From Gammaproteobacteria bacterium (GTDB lineage Bacteria; Pseudomonadota; Gammaproteobacteria; Pseudomonadales; Azotimanducaceae), in contig PBGU01000006.1 in assembly GCA_002719135.1 (NCBI GenBank), forward strand, positions 33,707 through 55,055: DNA of 21,349 nt, in the 5' to 3' direction. The notes under the pieces are model-generated. The model saw only the letters and a program-made list of their open reading frames with translations, did not search any database and was not told where the DNA came from. The position numbers and the translations under genes are program-made. This document shows, piece after piece, positions 7,725-15,276 of the stretch; positions within the stretch are counted from its first letter, which is position 1; each line of letters begins with the position of its first letter.

Positions 7725-8833
7725 CTGCGAATTTCGATCCATCCCTCGTGATCGCTTGGCTCATAGCATTGGTGATCGGCGTGATTATGGTTGCTTCGGC
7801 GTCATCCGCGTTCGATGTCACAGGTATCTCCTATGGAGTTAGGCATGTTGTGTACGTCCTCGCATCCATATGTGCGTTTGGGGTCGTGGTTTCGCTGCCT
7901 TTGAATTTATGGGAATTCGGACATAAATCGTGCTTGTTCGTAGCACTCTTGTTGGCCGTTGTCGTGTTGATTCCGGGTATAGGAAGCGTGATTAACGGCA
8001 GCAGACGTTGGATTGATTTCGGATTCTTCACTTTCCAAGCATCCGAATGGATTAAGTTTTTGGTTCTTATCTATATCGCTGGTTTTCTGTCTCGCTCTGG
8101 TGAAAAAGTAAAGCGCGGAGGTACCGAGCTCCTACGCCCGATGCTGTGGCTCACGCCCGTTTTTCTCCTAGTCCTGATAGAGCCCGATTTCGGCACTCTC
8201 GTTATTCTATTGGTGTTGGTAGCAGGTTTAGCGTTCCTGGCTGGTCTGCGGTTGCCGCATTTTTTGTTAGCAGCAGTTTTTGTTGGTGGCGCACTCTTCT
8301 TACTTATCTTAATCAGCCCAGAAAGGACTGAACGTCTCGCAACATTTCTTGATCCCTGGGCTTCGGCATCTAGTGGTGGTTATCAACTCACGCAAGCGTT
8401 GATAGCGTTCGGTCGTGGAGAAATAACAGGTATTGGCCTAGGCGATGGGATCCAGAAGCTCTTTTATCTACCGGAGGCGCATAACGATTTTATTTTTGCC
8501 GTTATTGCGGAGGAACTTGGCCTTGTTGGTGCAGTTTTTGTAATAAGCCTTCTGGGATTTATCGTATTACGCGGCTTTAGGATTGCCCGAAGGGCCGTTG
8601 ATGTTGATCGTTCATTCGCCGGTTATTTGGCATACGGTGCCGGTATCTTAATAGGGGCTCAGGTACTCATTAATGTTGGAGTAAATACCGGCGTTCTTCC
8701 CACGAAGGGCTTAACTTTGCCATTCATAAGTTATGGGGGAAACAGTCTTCTCGTCTGTGCGATGTTGATGGGATTAATCCAGCGCGCGAGTTTTGAAGTT
8801 TCGACGAAAACTAAGCAAGGCCGCGCATTTTGA
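7721..8833 (+). CDS. ftsW: Septal peptidoglycan polymerase FtsW (SEDS family)
   Basis: FtsW is the SEDS glycosyltransferase that polymerises lipid II at the septum as the partner of FtsI. It is a polytopic protein of about ten membrane segments. Family motifs seen are GSRRWIDFGFFTFQASE, IEPDFGTLVIL, LPEAHNDFIFAVIAEELGLVG, and GVLPTKGLTLPFISYGG near the end. Asp256 in the EAHND motif corresponds to the proposed catalytic Asp of SEDS enzymes. The start is set at GTG 7721, overlapping the murD stop as GTGA, giving 370 residues. The frame is open upstream to 7643, but that stretch lies inside murD and is polar and unlike the family. The stop overlaps murC; murG, usual here, is missing. Confidence 0.96.
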   Translation: MTANFDPSLVIAWLIALVIGVIMVASASSAFDVTGISYGVRHVVYVLASICAFGVVVSLPLNLWEFGHKSCLFVALLLAVVVLIPGIGSVINGSRRWIDFGFFTFQASEWIKFLVLIYIAGFLSRSGEKVKRGGTELLRPMLWLTPVFLLVLIEPDFGTLVILLVLVAGLAFLAGLRLPHFLLAAVFVGGALFLLILISPERTERLATFLDPWASASSGGYQLTQALIAFGRGEITGIGLGDGIQKLFYLPEAHNDFIFAVIAEELGLVGAVFVISLLGFIVLRGFRIARRAVDVDRSFAGYLAYGAGILIGAQVLINVGVNTGVLPTKGLTLPFISYGGNSLLVCAMLMGLIQRASFEVSTKTKQGRAF

Positions 8834-10245
8834 GACCGTTGGTTGAAAAGTCTCGCGTCGTACCCGATATGGGTCGAGTTAACCGCATTCACTTTGTTGG
8901 AGTGGGTGGTTCAGGTATGTGCGGTATCGCAGAGGTGCTCCTGCACCAAGGTTACTCTGTGACAGGATCAGACATCGCCGGTTCTAGTGTCCTCCGTCAC
9001 CTCGCAGAACTAGGTGCGCAAGTTTCTGTCGGGCATGAAGCGCACAACGTAGTTGGTTCCGACGTGGTGGTTGTGTCGAGTGCGGTCGATACCGATAACC
9101 CCGAAATCGTTGAGGCTCGTCGGCAGAGAATTCCTGTCGTCGCTAGGGCCGAAATGCTTGGGGAATTAATGCGCTATCGACATGGTATTGCTGTTGCCGG
9201 TACCCACGGTAAAACTACTACGACAGCGCTTATCACCAGTATATTCCAGGCAGCTGGTCTTGATCCGACATTCGTCGTTGGTGGTTTGCTCAAAAGCGAA
9301 GGGCGAAACGCCAAGCTTGGTGGTGGAAAGTACTTAATTGCTGAGGCGGATGAAAGTGACGCTTCCTTCCTGTTTCTTCAACCCATGGTTGCCGTAATCA
9401 CGAATGTCGATCAAGACCATCTTTCGGCCTATGACCATGATTTTGAAAAACTCAAACAAACGTTTATCCAATTTGTCCATCGATTGCCGTTTTATGGCCA
9501 TGTCTTCTTATGCTTAGACGATAAACCTGCGTTTTCATTGATGCCAGAATTGGCGAGACCGGTGTACACATATGGTCTCTCTGCAGAAGCCGATTTTCGC
9601 GCCAAAGACGTGGAATACGACCAAAGCATTTGGCGGTTCACGATCGAACGTCCCGAGGAACGTAGTGAATTAAACGTGGAACTTCCATTGCCGGGGTTCC
9701 ACAACGTTAGAAACGCAGTCGCGGCGGTCGCTGTTGCCACGGAAGAAGCCATCGCCGACGAGGCGATACGACAGGGCCTAAAGAATTTCAGCGGTGTGGG
9801 TCGACGTTTTGAATCACATGAAATAAAGGTTGGCGAAAAACGCATAACCCTGGTCGATGACTACGGTCATCATCCCACAGAGGTTAAGAACGTGCTGGAT
9901 ACAGCACGTTTGGTCTGGCCAACGAGACGGTTGCTCATGGTCTATCAGCCGCATCGATACACGCGAACGCGCGATCTATACGACGACTTTGTCCGGGTTC
10001 TTTCTGACGTTGATGCACTCATATTGGTCGAGATTTACTCAGCCGGAGAGCAGTCGATACCTGGAGCCGACAGCAAAAGTTTAGCGGCCGGAATACGGCA
10101 AAGGGGCGGCGTCAATCCGATAGTTGTATCGGATCCTAACGAAGCGCGTGAGATGGTAAAGAAACTCGCGAACGAGGGTGATGTGGTAATTGTTCAAGGG
10201 GCGGGAAACGTAAGTCTCGTCTCGGCTGGCATGGAGTCTTGTTAA
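8830..10245 (+). CDS. murC: UDP-N-acetylmuramate:L-alanine ligase MurC
   Basis: MurC is the first Mur ligase, adding L-Ala to UDP-MurNAc with ATP in the cytoplasm. The 471-residue protein has the N-terminal glycine loop HFVGVGGSGMCGIAEVL, the MurC-type ATP loop GTHGKTTTT (Lys128), AEADESDASFL, NVDQDHL, the linker VDDYGHHPTEV, and YQPHRYTRT. Thr-His-Gly-Lys instead of Thr-Asn-Gly-Lys separates MurC from MurD and MurE. The start is TTG at 8830, overlapping the ftsW stop. Its extra N-terminal residues (ending VVPDMGRVNRIHF) align with E. coli MurC, where the same stretch precedes the glycine loop, so TTG is favoured over ATG at 8869. murB and ddl, often next, are absent. Confidence 0.96.
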   Translation: MRPLVEKSRVVPDMGRVNRIHFVGVGGSGMCGIAEVLLHQGYSVTGSDIAGSSVLRHLAELGAQVSVGHEAHNVVGSDVVVVSSAVDTDNPEIVEARRQRIPVVARAEMLGELMRYRHGIAVAGTHGKTTTTALITSIFQAAGLDPTFVVGGLLKSEGRNAKLGGGKYLIAEADESDASFLFLQPMVAVITNVDQDHLSAYDHDFEKLKQTFIQFVHRLPFYGHVFLCLDDKPAFSLMPELARPVYTYGLSAEADFRAKDVEYDQSIWRFTIERPEERSELNVELPLPGFHNVRNAVAAVAVATEEAIADEAIRQGLKNFSGVGRRFESHEIKVGEKRITLVDDYGHHPTEVKNVLDTARLVWPTRRLLMVYQPHRYTRTRDLYDDFVRVLSDVDALILVEIYSAGEQSIPGADSKSLAAGIRQRGGVNPIVVSDPNEAREMVKKLANEGDVVIVQGAGNVSLVSAGMESC

Positions 10246-10246
10246 T

Positions 10247-10960
10247 TTGGTTAGTCGATCACTCAGCGTTATAACTGCTCTTGCTTTGCTGGTGCTGGCG
10301 GTTCAGAGCGGCCGGACAGTATGGGGATACATAACAGGGCCACTTGATCTCGTTCGTGTTGAGGGTGACTTGTCGGGCGCCGAACGGACGACCGTCGTCG
10401 CGGTGGTAAATGAGGCGATGTCGATGGGCGATGCCATTAACCCCTCGGACCTGCAGGAAAAAATAGCGGATATCGATTGGATTCGGGCTGTAACAGTTCG
10501 AAGAAATTGGCCGAATTCCGTTCATGTCACTGTGAATCGAGAGTTACCAACCGTACGGTGGGGAATTGACGGATACCTGAATGGGAAGGGCGACGTTCTC
10601 AGTATGGCTGAGAAATACCAAGGTAATCTGCCATTGGTTAACGCTACCTCCTCGGATTCCGCCGCATCTATGAGGGTATTCAAAACCTTTTCCACGTTGG
10701 TCGGGCGGTCAGGTCTGCGCATTGTTGAATTGGACGAATCGAGCGTAGCTGGCTGGACCGTAACCTTCGCTAACGGGCTTTCGGTTACGACGGGCAAGAC
10801 GGACGTTCTGAATCGTTTGAGACGCTTTGTCTGTGTATATGAAGAGGTACTTCAAGGTAATGAAGATCACGTGGTAAGGGCGGATGCGAGATACCCTAGT
10901 GGCGTCGCAATCGAGTGGGATGAGGAAGTTTCTACGTTAGTGGCTTTGCGCGGGTTGTAG
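10247..10960 (+). CDS. ftsQ: Cell division protein FtsQ
   Basis: FtsQ is a bitopic inner-membrane divisome scaffold that recruits FtsL and FtsB. This 237-residue product (E. coli 276) has one N-terminal membrane segment (about residues 6-28) and a POTRA domain starting near LDLVRVEGDL and including IDWIRAVTVRRNWPNSVHV with LPTVRW. A second periplasmic domain ends in the family-like ARYPSGVAIEW. The start is TTG at 10247, one base after the murC stop, with GGAG about 10 nt upstream; no ATG or GTG precedes the membrane segment in frame. Position before ftsA and ftsZ confirms the call. It lacks the long cytoplasmic extension seen in some relatives. Confidence 0.94.
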   Translation: MVSRSLSVITALALLVLAVQSGRTVWGYITGPLDLVRVEGDLSGAERTTVVAVVNEAMSMGDAINPSDLQEKIADIDWIRAVTVRRNWPNSVHVTVNRELPTVRWGIDGYLNGKGDVLSMAEKYQGNLPLVNATSSDSAASMRVFKTFSTLVGRSGLRIVELDESSVAGWTVTFANGLSVTTGKTDVLNRLRRFVCVYEEVLQGNEDHVVRADARYPSGVAIEWDEEVSTLVALRGL

Positions 10961-10962
10961 AT

Positions 10963-12192
10963 ATGGCTTCAGACAACACACACAACCAAATCGTAGGCCT
11001 TGACATTGGGACCAACAAAGTCGCGGCCATCGTAGGCGAAATCAACGAGCTGGATGAAATTGAAATTATAGGTATCGGATCCCATCCGTCGCGAGGAATA
11101 AAAAAGGGCGTTGTGGTGAATATCGAATCGACGGTCCAGTCAATTCAGAGGGCTGTGGAAGAAGCTGAACTGATGGCGGGTTGCGACATTAACGAAGTCT
11201 ATGCAGGTATTGCTGGCAGTCATATTCGTAGTCTTAATTCGCATGGGATCGTAGCTATTCGTGACCGGGAAGTGATCCCGCAGGACGTAGAACGGGTGAT
11301 CGACGCTGCTCAGGCGGTAGCGATACCGGCTGACCAAAAAATCCTCCACATTCTTCCACAAGAATATGTAATCGATAGCCAAGAGGGTGTTAAAGAGCCT
11401 CTGGGGATGTCGGGCGTTCGCCTAGAGGCCAAGGTTCACCTTGTGACAGGCGCGGTTAACGCGGCTCAAAATATTGAGAAGTGCATTGAAAGATGTGGCC
11501 TCGCAGTTAGGGGCGTCGTCCTCGAACAGCTGGCCTCAAGCCTCGCTGTTCTAACCGACGACGAGTTAGACTTGGGCGTATGCCTGGTCGATATCGGCGG
11601 TGGAACGAGTGATATCGCGGTGTTTACGGACGGAGCGATACGCCACACGGCCGTGATCCCGATCGCGGGTGATCAGGTCACGAACGACATTGCGATGGCG
11701 CTTCGTACACCGACCCAACACGCTGAAGAAATCAAGATTCGCTACGCCTGTGCACTCACTCAATTAGCGCAAGAAGGTGACTACATCAAGGTTCCGGGTG
11801 TAGGGGATAAGCGCGCGCGCGAGCTCTCTAGGCAGGCTTTGGCGGAAGTGGTTGAGCCGAGGTATGCCGAGCTTTTTACTCTCGTTCAGGCTGAATTAAG
11901 ACGTAGCGGTTTCGAAGACCTTGTTGCCGCGGGTATCGTTCTTACAGGTGGGTCTTCGAAGATGGAAGGCGTAGTGGAATTAGCGGAAGAGATATTCCAC
12001 ATGCCAGTTAGTCTCGGTTTCCCGAAAAACATATCAGGCCTAAAAGACATAGTAACCAACCCAATTTATTCCACCGGTGTTGGTCTACTAGCACACGCCA
12101 AAGAAATTGAACAAAGGCGTTCGGAGCAAGCGAGTTCTAAAACCTTCGGCTTTTTTAGCGGAGTCAAAAAGTGGCTGGACAAAAATGTGTGA
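10963..12192 (+). CDS. ftsA: Cell division protein FtsA
   Basis: FtsA is an actin-like ATPase that tethers FtsZ filaments to the inner membrane and signals to the FtsWI synthase. The 409-residue length is normal. The actin-fold signature VGLDIGTNKVAAIVGE lies at the start (about residues 12-27). The 1C subdomain follows, then VDIGGGTSDIAVF (phosphate 2 loop, about 210-222), and VLTGGSSKMEGV (adenosine loop). The last residues, GFFSGVKKWLDKNV, form a short amphipathic helix that fits the membrane-targeting sequence of FtsA. The ATG start lies 2 nt after the ftsQ stop. It is followed by ftsZ after 25 nt. Confidence 0.98.
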   Translation: MASDNTHNQIVGLDIGTNKVAAIVGEINELDEIEIIGIGSHPSRGIKKGVVVNIESTVQSIQRAVEEAELMAGCDINEVYAGIAGSHIRSLNSHGIVAIRDREVIPQDVERVIDAAQAVAIPADQKILHILPQEYVIDSQEGVKEPLGMSGVRLEAKVHLVTGAVNAAQNIEKCIERCGLAVRGVVLEQLASSLAVLTDDELDLGVCLVDIGGGTSDIAVFTDGAIRHTAVIPIAGDQVTNDIAMALRTPTQHAEEIKIRYACALTQLAQEGDYIKVPGVGDKRARELSRQALAEVVEPRYAELFTLVQAELRRSGFEDLVAAGIVLTGGSSKMEGVVELAEEIFHMPVSLGFPKNISGLKDIVTNPIYSTGVGLLAHAKEIEQRRSEQASSKTFGFFSGVKKWLDKNV

Positions 12193-12217
12193 ATAAACTC
12201 TCAAATAGGAAAAAACT

Positions 12218-13384
12218 ATGTTCGAACTAGTCGATAGTCCTCCTCAAAGCGCGATTATCAAGGTGATTGGAGTTGGTGGCGGCGGCGGAAATGCGATTCA
12301 ACATATGGTTTCAAAGAATGTTGAAGGCGTTGACTTCATAGCGGCAAATACCGATTCCCAGGCTCTTAAGAGTTTGGACGCCAAGACCATATTGCAACTA
12401 GGAGCATCAATTACCAAGGGTCTCGGCGCCGGTGCCGACCCTGAGATCGGTAGGTTGGCAGCGATGGAGGACCGTGACCGGATCGCGGAAGTTCTTTCCG
12501 GCGCAGACATGGTATTCATTACTGCTGGTATGGGCGGTGGCACTGGTACAGGAGGGGCACCGGTCGTAGCGCAGGTGGCTCGCGAGTTGGACGTTCTAAC
12601 AGTGGCGGTCGTCACGAAACCCTTTCGATTCGAAAAGCGAATGGAATCTGCGGAGCAGGGGATCGAAGAACTTGCCCAGCATGTGGATTCGTTGATTACG
12701 ATCCCGAACGAGAAACTTTTGGCGGTGCTGGGAGAAAGAACGTCAATGGTCGATGCTTTCGCGACAGCTAACGAAGTGCTATGTGGTGCTGTCCAGGGTA
12801 TTGCAGATCTGATTATTCGGCCGGGTATGATCAATGTTGATTTTGCCGATGTACGGACAGTTATGTCTGAAATGGGAATGGCGATGATGGGCACTGGGAG
12901 AGCGGCCGGGGAGAATCGAGCGCGAGACGCAGCGGAAGCTGCTATTCGAAGTCCTCTTCTTGAGGATGTTGATCTTCAAGGTGCCAGGGGTGTACTCGTC
13001 AACATTACAGCGGGCCCGGATCTATCCATAGGTGAATTTACTGATGTTGGTGAGACCATTAACGCATTTACTTCGGAGCGAGGGCTCGTTGTTATTGGTA
13101 CTGTGATTGATACGGAAGCTGCAGAAGAGCTTCGCGTTACGGTAGTTGCGACGGGACTTGGCGAAGCCCTACTTCCAAGCGTTGTCGTTGACAATACATA
13201 TGAAGGTGACGATACCGAGGACGGGGAAGGGGGACGGCCCGATTATGATGACTTGGATCGGCCTACGGTAATGAGAAAAAAGCGTCGGGCTAGTGGTGCA
13301 CGAGAAGTGCCGTCCGAACAATCCGAAAATATGAATGCAGATTATTTGGATATTCCGGCCTTCCTGCGGCGGCAAGCGGATTGA
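12218..13384 (+). CDS. ftsZ: Cell division GTPase FtsZ
   Basis: FtsZ is the tubulin homologue that polymerises into the division ring. The 388-residue protein shows the N-terminal glycine-rich IKVIGVGGGGGNAI, the tubulin signature GGGTGTG at residues 106-112, and NVDFADVRTVM with the rest of the GTPase and C-terminal core. A charged linker of about 55 residues (about 318-375) follows. It ends in the conserved C-terminal peptide DIPAFLRRQAD (378-388), which binds FtsA and ZipA. The ATG at 12218 has a modest TAGGA-type ribosome site. It is the last gene of the tight run; the next gene, lpxC, is 225 bp away. Confidence 0.99.
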   Translation: MFELVDSPPQSAIIKVIGVGGGGGNAIQHMVSKNVEGVDFIAANTDSQALKSLDAKTILQLGASITKGLGAGADPEIGRLAAMEDRDRIAEVLSGADMVFITAGMGGGTGTGGAPVVAQVARELDVLTVAVVTKPFRFEKRMESAEQGIEELAQHVDSLITIPNEKLLAVLGERTSMVDAFATANEVLCGAVQGIADLIIRPGMINVDFADVRTVMSEMGMAMMGTGRAAGENRARDAAEAAIRSPLLEDVDLQGARGVLVNITAGPDLSIGEFTDVGETINAFTSERGLVVIGTVIDTEAAEELRVTVVATGLGEALLPSVVVDNTYEGDDTEDGEGGRPDYDDLDRPTVMRKKRRASGAREVPSEQSENMNADYLDIPAFLRRQAD

Positions 13385-13609
13385 GGCCAACCGCTCCGCT
13401 CCCCGAGGAACGACAAGCTAACAGAGTGTGTGAATTGTCCCCTGCTCCAATTTCTTGATCGGGATCCAAACAAACTTGAGCCGTCCCGACTTTTCCGGCA
13501 ACAGACCGATACAAAATGTTACAACTTAGCCAAGTGGCTTCGTGGCCATGGTGACCCGCGATTGCTAAGATCCAGCGCCGTTCTTGACCCCTGGTTTAAA
13601 CGTGAGGCT

Positions 13610-14524
13610 ATGGTTAATCAAAGAACGCTGAAAAACCTAATACGAGCAACGGGTGTAGGGTTACACACAGGGGAAAAGGTTTATCTGAGTTTACGGCCTG
13701 CGCCACCTAACACCGGCATTGTGTTTACGCGCACGGATAGTGATTCGCCGATGCCGGTAATAGCGAACGCGGTCAACGTATCTGACACAACAATGGCGAC
13801 TTCGATAGGCGAAGGGTCCAATAAAATTTCGACGGTTGAGCACTTGATGTCCGCGATGGCTGGGCTGGGGATTGACAATGCTTTTGTCGACGTTAGTGCG
13901 CCAGAGCTACCTATTATGGATGGGAGTGCGGCACCCTTCGTATTTCTAATTCAATCAGCTGGATTTCAAGAACAGGATGCGGCTAAAAGGTTCATCCGCG
14001 TCCTAAAGGAACTCAGTTACGAGGAAGGTGGGGCGAGGGTAACGATTTCTCCTCACACCGGTTTTCGAGTCGAATACACTCTGGATTATGACCACCCAGT
14101 TTTTCGGACTCATGTCCGACATGCGTCGATTGATTTTTCTACTACTGCTTTTGTGAAAGAGGTCAGCCGCGCCCGAACGTTTGGATTTCTTGCGGATTTT
14201 GAAAAGTTGCGTTCAATGGATCTTGCCCGAGGCGGTAGCTTAGACAACGCGGTGGTCGTTGATGACTTTAGGATCCTTAATAACGATGGCCTTCGGCAGG
14301 GGGATGAGTTCGTCAAGCACAAGATTCTTGATGCGATCGGCGATTTATACCTATTAGGGCATAGCGTCATTGGGGCTTTTTGTGGCTTTAAATCCGGTCA
14401 TTCGACGAATAACGCTTTAGTTCGACGCTTGCTTGCGGATCGTGACGCATACGAAGTCGTAACGTACAACAATGAATCTGATAACCCGATTTCATTTGGC
14501 AAACCTGCGTACGTGACTTCCTGA
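13610..14524 (+). CDS. lpxC: UDP-3-O-acyl-N-acetylglucosamine deacetylase LpxC
   Basis: LpxC is the zinc amidase that commits UDP-GlcNAc to lipid A. From ATG 13610 the protein has 304 residues (E. coli 305) and begins QRTLKNLIRATGVGLHTG, matching the E. coli N-terminus. Zinc ligands correspond to His78, His237 and Asp241 (motifs STVEHL and HKILDAIGD). Glu77 and His264 (SGHSTNNALVR) match the catalytic pair. The frame is open back to GTG 13430, but those 60 codons resemble no known domain, so 13610 is chosen. The 225-bp gap before it should contain its own promoter or leader, though I see no strong boxes. It faces dciA tail to tail. Confidence 0.97.
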   Translation: MVNQRTLKNLIRATGVGLHTGEKVYLSLRPAPPNTGIVFTRTDSDSPMPVIANAVNVSDTTMATSIGEGSNKISTVEHLMSAMAGLGIDNAFVDVSAPELPIMDGSAAPFVFLIQSAGFQEQDAAKRFIRVLKELSYEEGGARVTISPHTGFRVEYTLDYDHPVFRTHVRHASIDFSTTAFVKEVSRARTFGFLADFEKLRSMDLARGGSLDNAVVVDDFRILNNDGLRQGDEFVKHKILDAIGDLYLLGHSVIGAFCGFKSGHSTNNALVRRLLADRDAYEVVTYNNESDNPISFGKPAYVTS

Positions 14525-14592
14525 CGTCCTTTCTCGTAAACCATTTTATTTGATTCCAGCGAAACGTTGTCCGGCATCCTGTTCAAGCGGGG

Positions 14593-15093
14593 TTACGATT
14601 TTGGATCATGCCCAGATAAATTCGCCCGCCCGTGCTGAGCGAGTTTTCGTAATGCACTTTTTAATTCGCCTTGTTCGGTTCGATCGGCGAGCTCTTCAAG
14701 TGGCTCTTTCGCTGGTGTCGACATGTTCTCCGAGAGGTTACTTTGAGTCGCAGGGGGCTCGAGTGATGACACAGAACGAATTTTTATCTCTTTGATTTGA
14801 GAAAATTCCTGGAGCTCACAAAGTTGATTGAGCAGCCTCGGTGTGTCGAATCGGAGCCGGGTTGCCCAGGAAGCGTTTTTCGCGAGAATTGTCAATCTGT
14901 TGCCACGAACATTCGAAACCTCGAATTGGAGGGCCATGTCTGCAGGCAGGATAGATCGTAAGATTTTTGTTTTGTGTTCTTGGTCTAGAGCTCGGTTTAC
15001 AAGTCGGTGGAGGGGTGATTTTGAGCTATCAGAATGAGGCCTTCGGCGTAACAGAGTTTTTATTTTGTTTTCAGGCACGGCGTCTAGATTCAA
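14593..15093 (-). CDS. dciA: DciA/DUF721 family protein, probable replicative helicase loader
   Basis: Members of the DUF721 family (DciA) load or assist the replicative helicase DnaB in bacteria that lack DnaC or DnaI. The 166-residue product has a basic N-terminus (LLRRRP) and a core domain about residues 25-100, including SNVRGNRLTILAKNASWATR and LRFDTPRLLNQL. WATRLR followed by a Leu-rich helix is the family hallmark. The C-terminal third is polar and probably disordered. The longest start is TTG at 15093; GTG at 15078 is possible and neither has a clear ribosome site. In Pseudomonas a DUF721 gene also sits between lpxC and secA, divergent from secA, so context supports the call. Confidence 0.85.
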   Translation of the reverse strand: MNLDAVPENKIKTLLRRRPHSDSSKSPLHRLVNRALDQEHKTKILRSILPADMALQFEVSNVRGNRLTILAKNASWATRLRFDTPRLLNQLCELQEFSQIKEIKIRSVSSLEPPATQSNLSENMSTPAKEPLEELADRTEQGELKSALRKLAQHGRANLSGHDPKS

Positions 15094-15276
15094 GAGTGGT
15101 TAATGTTTTCTTGCTTTACTTGATCTAGACATAATAGATCTAGGATGTACATTTGGTCGAATACTAACGCTTGATATAAGTGACGATACCGTTCGGACCG
15201 TGGATACGCTATGAACGTTCCCATGTTGCGGCGTTGATTCGAGTTAAAATGGCGTTTTCCCAATCCCCTTAAGATT
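15094..15276. promoter_or_regulatory. Divergent dciA/secA control region
   Basis: This 183-bp spacer must drive dciA to the left and secA to the right. CATAAT at 15130-15135 is a good plus-strand -10 box, and the overlapping ATAATA reads as TATTAT on the minus strand, so back-to-back -10 elements may overlap. I see no strong -35 for either. Two GATCTAG copies (15122-15128 and 15137-15143) flank these boxes with 15-bp spacing. secA has no clear ribosome site. There is no secM-like reading frame before secA. Confidence 0.35.

Noticed and set aside
12298..12894. A 198-codon minus-strand frame opposite ftsZ
   Set aside because: It is a shadow of the FtsZ GTPase domain with low-complexity composition.
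13430..13609. N-terminal extension of LpxC by 60 residues
   Set aside because: The ATG at 13610 matches the E. coli N-terminus and gives family length; the extension has no recognisable domain.
14525..14592. Bidirectional terminator between lpxC and dciA
   Set aside because: I find no stable inverted repeat in the 68 bp; the same holds for the 6-bp argJ-yacG gap.
15144..15276. A secM-type arrest peptide gene ahead of secA
   Set aside because: No plus-strand reading frame with a signal peptide and arrest motif is present in this short spacer.
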